NCBI GenBank assembly: GCA_022113835.1
Contig: JAILWY010000001.1
Location: 15,182,501 to 15,246,500 of the forward strand
DNA: 64,000 bases
Source of the DNA: Atopsyche davidsoni
Taxonomy: Eukaryota > Arthropoda > Insecta > Trichoptera > Hydrobiosidae
Direction of reading: 5' to 3'
The notes under the pieces were generated by a model. It made no database searches, was not told where the DNA came from, and was given only the letters and a program-made list of their open reading frames with translations. Positions within the stretch are counted from its first letter, which is position 1. The number at the start of each line of letters is the position of its first letter. A program made the position numbers and the translations under genes. Positions 59,344 to 64,000 of this stretch are shown piece after piece.

Positions 59344-59600
59344 GTAGTCAAATAAATCGTTTCCTATAAAAAGTTGAACCACTTCATACACACTTTGCGG
59401 ATTACTTGGCATCACAACAACACCACTTTGTCCTAAAAATTGTTTAATAATTGGAGGATTATCATTCTCTGACCACTCCACTTCTTCATTGTCACTTTGT
59501 TCAGAATCACTGGACAGTATTGGTAGAAGTAACGTGACGAGTCCTAAACAAACATTTCGAGCTGTAAACCTAAAGAATAAAACGACCTTCTGCCGCTTTT
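59317..59600 (-). pseudogene. piggyBac transposase N-terminal fragment
   Basis: On the minus strand an uninterrupted frame of about 95 codons contains SDSEQSDNEEVEWSE (the acidic N-terminal stretch of piggyBac transposases), then DNPPIIKQFLGQSGVV and SVYEVVQLFIGNDLFDYL, the start of the conserved domain in which a Pro-rich strand leads to the LF...LFD helix. It stops at 59317-59319, so the catalytic DDD domain and the C-terminal cysteine-rich domain are gone. There is no ATG near the beginning. It cannot make an active enzyme. Confidence 0.75.
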
Positions 59601-59698
59601 AGAGTAAACACATTCAATAACGTATTAATATGCGCCCCGCCTTCAGGCAGTAGTCCGCGGAACGGGTACTAGTACCCGCCCCGCCTTTAGTGTGTTAA

Positions 59699-61436
59699 AA
59701 CGTAAAAATTATTGGTTCTTTCGCATCTCGGATGACCTTGGATACCTTTTGAAGAAAAAATAAACATTAAATGTGTATTTCAAAGGCGGTCTTTGGTCAC
59801 AAATCTCGCACTTTACCCAAAGAGTGCAATTGTTGATGTTTTCATTGTTCTTATTCATCAGGACACACGATCTACCCGAGGAGCTATTTACTCATAATGA
59901 AATAATATATAGAATTCTGAACGTCTTTCTCGGTGCACCAAAGCCTATTATACACCTGTAAAGCAATCTTCAAAAAAATCCAGTTGGAGAGGACAAAAGT
60001 AACCTAAGAGCACACGATAAACACCAGACAAATACACATTGCACCTCGTTGGGATGAAAATATACGATCGTGATGTTTCATATTTAACGCGATCAACAAT
60101 TAAATTAACCGCTTTACCGGCATAACGTTATCAAGATATGAATAGAACGGCCCTTACCAATCCAATCACACGGTTATTAAGTCTAAAATAAATCATGGCG
60201 AGCAATTAGCGATGTTCAACAGATTTCACAGAGCAATCATCCAACGAAGGAACCGGAAACCGCGCATCCAAAATAGGAACTTAAATTACAGGCCGTGAAT
60301 GCCATCTTGCAGATTTTAGCTATAACTAATCACCTATATCCGGTGAATCCGTTCGAAGCCTTGCCGCCGAGAGATTCTGTTGGATTTGCGAATTAATCGA
60401 TTCATATTGAATCAATAACCGCCCGGACTTCTAATGAATAAATCTATTCAAAGTTTTCGTTTTTTTACAAAATTATTATTCAATAAGATGATGCAACGGG
60501 CTGAATTGGCATCCGCATTGTACACTTGAAAAAGCGATAAGTTGCGATCAATAAAATAAATCGCAAAATTATATCCAATATAAAATAAAATGCAATTTAA
60601 ACAAATTTTATTTCTTATGCTTTATTATAGGCGATAAAAAATATTTACATGTATTGCGCTGGCGTTGACTATCGCATATATAAACGGTGCGTTTTTATCA
60701 GTTTATATATATATATATATATATCTCGAGAGTCGAATTCTACATTTTCAGACCGGAAAAAACGTATGATTTGACGTACATTTGTGCGTTGCATAACACC
60801 TAATAAAGGACTATAAGTTCATACCAATATGCGAGTTTTCTCTAAATTAGCTCTAAGTCTAAGAATTCATAATTTACAAGCAATATTTTCTATATACTAC
60901 ACTCGCAAATTTACGCATTGATTAATGTTAGGTAACATTTTACTACACGGTTATTATCGAAACTAATCGTGAACAATAAGAAATAGTCTAGTGAATTAAT
61001 CAAATGGGGTTTGCGCTATCCACCTCCCTTGATAATTTTTTTTTCAATCGTTTTAAAATATACTGGGGATACTGAAGAGATAAGATTGTACGTTTTCCAC
61101 GATCGATACGCACTGATTTCCTGCGTAAATATTGAATTTTCCTTTTCCATTCCAGGCAAACAAACTTGGCAGGTATTGACGCATCACTTAGAACGACAAA
61201 CCTGAGTACTTATTCGGATTTGTAAATAAACGTTAGCCGATAATTACACCCTATTATCACCATCAATCAATCGCATGGTTACCAGCCCACGACGACAACA
61301 AAATAATTAGTTTGATTGACCATATTTTACAGTGGTATTTGTTTTTATGAATATTATAAAGTAACATAAAATAAAAAAACTATGCTTGAAAAATAATATT
61401 AATCCAATCGATGCAGGCATGAAACGAAGAAAAAAA
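59699..61436. other. AT-rich non-coding stretch with a (TA)n microsatellite
   Basis: A (TA) dinucleotide run occupies about 60704-60724. Moderate GC patches lie at 60215-60310 and 60340-60380. Open frames 59773-59961 and 61011-61205 have no signature. Confidence 0.55.
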
Positions 61437-61620
61437 TGTATTCTTTTAATTGACTACACAGGCGAGATTCAAACCCAGGCTTCACGACTATCGCACTACG
61501 ATACCGCCTTAGCTTTGTCACATGTTTGTAGTTTTTTCTTTGATGATGTTCCGACATTTTGATCCTGATACTGGGACAATCAATTTCCTTAGTACCGGGA
61601 CCGAAACATTTATGAAGAAA
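61437..61620 (-). mobile_element. tRNA-derived SINE, third subtype
   Basis: Minus strand: GGCGGTATCGTAGTGCGAT (A-box region), then GCCTGGGTTTGAATCTCGCC (T-arm with B box). The other side carries the word GGTCCCGGTACT, shared with the repeat at 15655-15725. The 115-codon minus frame 61399-61746 runs through it and is not a gene. Confidence 0.55.
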
Positions 61621-62060
61621 AATAGGCATAACACCAAAAAAAAAACGATTATTTGTAACAAAGAACAAACACGTGGTAATGCCCTCTACACATGCAGCAA
61701 CAAATTTTAATGGGCACTTTTTGTGAAATACCATGTTGGGTGTCAAAAAATAGGCTTATGGCGATAGGCTTGTCAGTCGCTCGCCCCATTCTGTACCGTG
61801 AACTTGTATAAAGGATCGGTAATGGAGTAGTGGACTTGGAATGATTGTGGAGGGATGTGCTCTTAAAGTACCTTGTCGAGGTGGGGAGGGTTTCTCCTAT
61901 TGTTTTTGAAGCCTGCTGCAGAATGAGTATCAAATATAAACGCCATAGTGAGGAAAATATATATATTAATGCTATTGGGCAGCAGCAATACGCAGACTTT
62001 TCCTTCCAATATAAAACTGCGGTGTAGAAGGACACTATTTTCCCCTTAGAAAACCATGTA
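61621..62060. other. Mixed stretch, open on both strands, unassigned
   Basis: The minus frame 61649-62035 (128 codons, ATG-started, cysteine-rich near its end) overlaps the plus frame 61845-62027. No motif is recognised. Position between repeats suggests mobile-element debris. Confidence 0.3.
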
Positions 62061-62062
62061 TA

Positions 62063-62140
62063 TATATATGCTCAGTGAAATGGTCGCCAATTTTCTCTGA
62101 AGAGAGGTACTTGATAAAGAATGCGTCAGATCACAGTTAC
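62063..62140 (+). repeat. Dispersed repeat shared with 49966-50014
   Basis: ATATATGCTCAGTGA, a spacer, then CTCTGAAGAGAGGTACTTGA; the same order and spacing as at 49966-50014. A family member of unknown class. Confidence 0.55.
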
Positions 62141-62185
62141 AGTTTATTGCAAAAAAAAGACAAGAATTCATTCGTCAATATAAAG

Positions 62186-62889
62186 CATAGGTTCCTAAAC
62201 TATTTTGTCCCGTCGACCCCATGTCGAGTTTTCCTGTTTTTCGTAGACCCCCGCCTTGCTAATATTGAATTTTTACAAATTCATCATCTTCAAACATATT
62301 TTTGACATCTGATATACAGGGTGCGCCATATTTTATGTCGGTATGTAGACATTGAATGTCTATTTCTTTGTAAGAAGGTTAACAACTGCACTGAAACCCT
62401 TTTCCATGTGGTATAAAGATGGAAAAGCTATCAAAAACCTTCTTGCGATAGTCCATAATGCAGGATAAACAGCATTATTATGTAAGTACATAGGTTCAAT
62501 CTGTGTTCAATTGTGACATTTACGGAATGCCTAAATTTTGGTGATGACCTGCTTAACACGTTGACTGCCGTGTCAGCCACCGGTGGCCGACACGGCGGTA
62601 TTCCAATTGGGCCGCGTCGGCCACCGGTGGCCGACACATAGCGACGACATACCTGACTTTAGCATGTCATTCTTGTCCGTCTTCTATCTTATATTAAATT
62701 ATATTATATTATATTAAACCTAAAAACGTGAAAACCATTTTTGGACATTTTACGAAAATCCTATTGGCAGTCAACGTGTTAAATGGGATCCACTCTCATA
62801 GACCCCCATTTACAGTTCGTGGGCCCCCAATTTAATTTTTCGCTATCATCGACCCCTGGGGGTCGATATTGACCACTTTGACAAAAATG
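62186..62889. mobile_element. hAT-like non-autonomous element, host of a nested piggyBac MITE
   Basis: The left end CATAGGTTCCTAAACT and the following GTCGACCCC..GTAGACCCCCG resemble the CAG.GGTTC..AAACT plus GACCCC signature of hAT-type ends. The right side has ATAGACCCCC, GTGGGCCCCCAA, ATCGACCCCTGGGGGTCGAT and ends GACCACTTTGACAAAAATG, an imperfect mirror. No 8-bp target duplication could be read, and no transposase is present. ACAGGGTGCGCCATATTTTA at 62317 looks like a further insertion end. Confidence 0.4.
62557..62778. mobile_element. 222-bp piggyBac-type MITE with TTAA duplication
   Basis: TTAA (62553-62556 and 62779-62782) flanks perfect 13-bp inverted ends CACGTTGACTGCC / GGCAGTCAACGTG, so with TTAA the mirror is 17 bp. 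Inside are two large palindromes: 62567-62596 (30 bp, one mismatch pair) and 62616-62635 (20 bp perfect), both centred on GGCCACCGGTGGCC-type sequence. It has no coding capacity and would need a transposase in trans. Confidence 0.85.
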
Positions 62890-62989
62890 AGTAGGGTTTT
62901 CGATTCGGATATCAAAATGATCGATTCACCAAACTAGTACAGAGTCAGCGGCGACAATTATCCTATCAGAGCAGACACATCCCGCGTCA

Positions 62990-63290
62990 CTGTTGGGCTA
63001 GTCGCCGGTCGGAAGCGCGGGTAAACGGGCGAGCGCCGCGATTGGGCGACGCCGCCGCGGCCGGGGGGGCTCTCCGTGGGTCGGGGGGCCCTCAGTGGGT
63101 CGGGGGGGCTCTCTGTGGGTCGCGGGGCCCACTGACCCCCGCGCCGGCGTCCCTGTTGAGCTCCTGCGGGAGCGCCGCGCTGACCCAGATAGGGCCGGGG
63201 TCGATCGTGACCCGGTTCGGGCCGCCGGGAGAGCGCCCTTCGCGAAATGCTCCGCGACTATTTCTAGAACTGCGCTGCAGCAAAACGCGA
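62990..63290. repeat. CpG-rich block with about 20-bp G-rich tandem repeat
   Basis: Extremely GC-rich in AT-rich DNA. From about 63065 to 63133 a unit GTGGGTCGGGGGGCYCTC is repeated about 3.5 times (starts near 63076, 63095, 63115). Three overlapping frames are open (63042-63440 plus, 63095-63463 plus, 63092-63283 minus), as expected from composition. It could be a promoter-like CpG island, a GC-rich mobile-element body or a minisatellite. G-runs could form quadruplexes. Confidence 0.6.
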
Positions 63291-63560
63291 AAAAAAAAAA
63301 AAATGACGCAATATGCTATCCACGCTCAACGCGGAAAAATAAAAAAAATCGAAGAGTTACGAAGTTATGTGTTGATTTACGGAAAAATAATGAAAAAAAT
63401 ATTTTGTATATTTTTCGTGTGTTTTGTAGGAAAAAACTGAGTAACAAAATATTTACGCGATAGATACGAAATTCGCGTATATCGAGGTTTACGATTAAAC
63501 ATACATACATAACCAAAACGTAATACAAAAAAATACGAATGACTTTAATTCTAAGAACAC
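63291..63560. other. AT-rich stretch after the CpG block
   Basis: A-rich (63291-63303) then AT-rich. Contains GCGTATATCGAGGTTTACG at 63474-63492, similar in style to the repeat at 63720-63800. Confidence 0.4.
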
Positions 63561-63800
63561 TTTATGCAGTATTACATGTTATTTTTATCTTTCGGGTAGC
63601 GTTTCTTTTACGTTCTTGTAAAATACGTTCATAACACTCAACGCTGTTTTTATGTTATGAGAAGTCATTGACTACATTAAGTTCATACACATTCTTTAAA
63701 TATGAGATTCGCGTAATACGATGCATTTTAACGCGAAATTTGATATTCGCATTATAGTGAAACCGCGCATAACGGGGTCGCGTTAAGCGGGGTATTACTG
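63561..63800 (-). mobile_element. pogo/Tigger-like transposon end
   Basis: Reading the minus strand from 63800: CAGTAATACCCCGCTTAACG, then GACCCCGTTATGCGCGG and repeated GCG-AT words. A CAGT start followed by a CCCCG/TTA-CGCG array is the style of pogo/Tigger terminal repeats. The matching second end was not found, unless it is the related sequence at 63440-63492. The TA duplication is not visible. Confidence 0.3.
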
Positions 63801-64000
63801 ATTATGAAAATAGCTTACTTTGAAATTTAAAAAATATTTTTGAAGTAAAAAAAAAGATCTCCAATAATATTTCCAATAGCTTATACTTAAACCACGATTT
63901 CACTCAATTGCCAAAAGTTGGCAAATGTCATCTTCTAATACGGTTTGTGTCTATTCTAGGGGTGTTAGTGGTAAAAATTTGATTTGAATTAGTTAGACGG
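63801..64000. other. AT-rich window end
   Basis: Nothing recognised. Confidence 0.5.

Larger units (their letters stand above)
59033..59698 (-). mobile_element. Internally deleted piggyBac-type transposon with TTAA target duplication
   Basis: TTAA at 59033-59036 and 59695-59698 flank the element. Terminal repeats are CACACTTTAGGCGGG (59037) and, inverted, CACACTAAAGGCGGG (ending 59694). Precise TTAA target duplication is the hallmark of piggyBac. Length is 658 bp against about 2.4 kb for autonomous elements. The right subterminal part has further GGCGGGG words. Inside lie a transposase fragment and a tandem duplication of the left end (59044-59142 and 59244-59343). Confidence 0.85.

Noticed and set aside
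63042..63463. 132- and 122-codon plus frames in the CpG block
   Set aside because: Both overlapping frames and a minus frame are open because of GC content; the peptides are low-complexity and end in an A-rich tract.
1..64000. Most short open frames (60-100 codons) as genes
   Set aside because: They are AT-driven or lie inside repeats, many lack an ATG, and none shows a domain, splice context or neighbour support.
1..64000. CRISPR array, operons, prokaryotic promoters or terminators
   Set aside because: No regularly spaced identical repeats and no bacterial gene organisation; the sequence is eukaryotic in character.

Overview
The window looks like about 64 kb of non-coding, AT-rich insect chromosome, most likely Lepidoptera. 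The case for this rests on the very low gene density, on piggyBac-type elements flanked by TTAA, on tRNA-derived SINEs, on R1/jockey-type retrotransposon debris, and on a short run of the insect telomere unit CCTAA. There is no bacterial-style gene packing, no rRNA, no intact tRNA gene and no CRISPR array. Most open reading frames here are chance openings or lie inside repeats.

Gene content is sparse and all on the plus strand. Two candidate first coding exons have an in-frame upstream stop, an ATG and a consensus 5' splice donor: 18261-18421 (unrecognised, 53 codons) and 34583-34637 (a classic signal peptide, phase 1). About 4.8 kb downstream of the second is a 27-nt micro-exon with perfect splice signals (39446-39472), and then a possible terminal exon (40009-40100). 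The phases of these three pieces agree and would encode a 57-residue secreted peptide. This is a prediction, not a recognised gene. A 111-nt phase-symmetric candidate exon lies at 3075-3185. A few short open frames (20983, 50588, 52186, 55914) are recorded with low confidence.

Between these are GC-rich islands of 150-300 bp in AT-rich sequence, typical of cis-regulatory or conserved non-coding elements. The best has five TGACAG (Homothorax/Meis-type) cores and five E-boxes within about 90 bp (10310-10401). Two other islands carry the Exd/Hox composite TGATTTATGG (10988 and 30707). The long AT-rich intervals, islands and large introns suggest a gene-poor landscape around a developmentally regulated gene.

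The last third (48-64 kb) is rich in mobile elements. It holds a SINE bracketed by a 47-bp inverted copy of its own tail (53877-54123), a TA-flanked inverted-repeat element carrying a retrotransposon fragment that also occurs near 24 kb (57978-58708), and a 658-bp piggyBac element with a readable transposase N-terminal fragment (59037-59694). It also holds a 222-bp piggyBac MITE with two large internal palindromes (62557-62778) nested in a hAT-like element, a CpG-rich tandem-repeat block (62990-63290) and a pogo/Tigger-like end (to 63800). Several diverged copies of a motif resembling a hammerhead-ribozyme core are scattered through the window.
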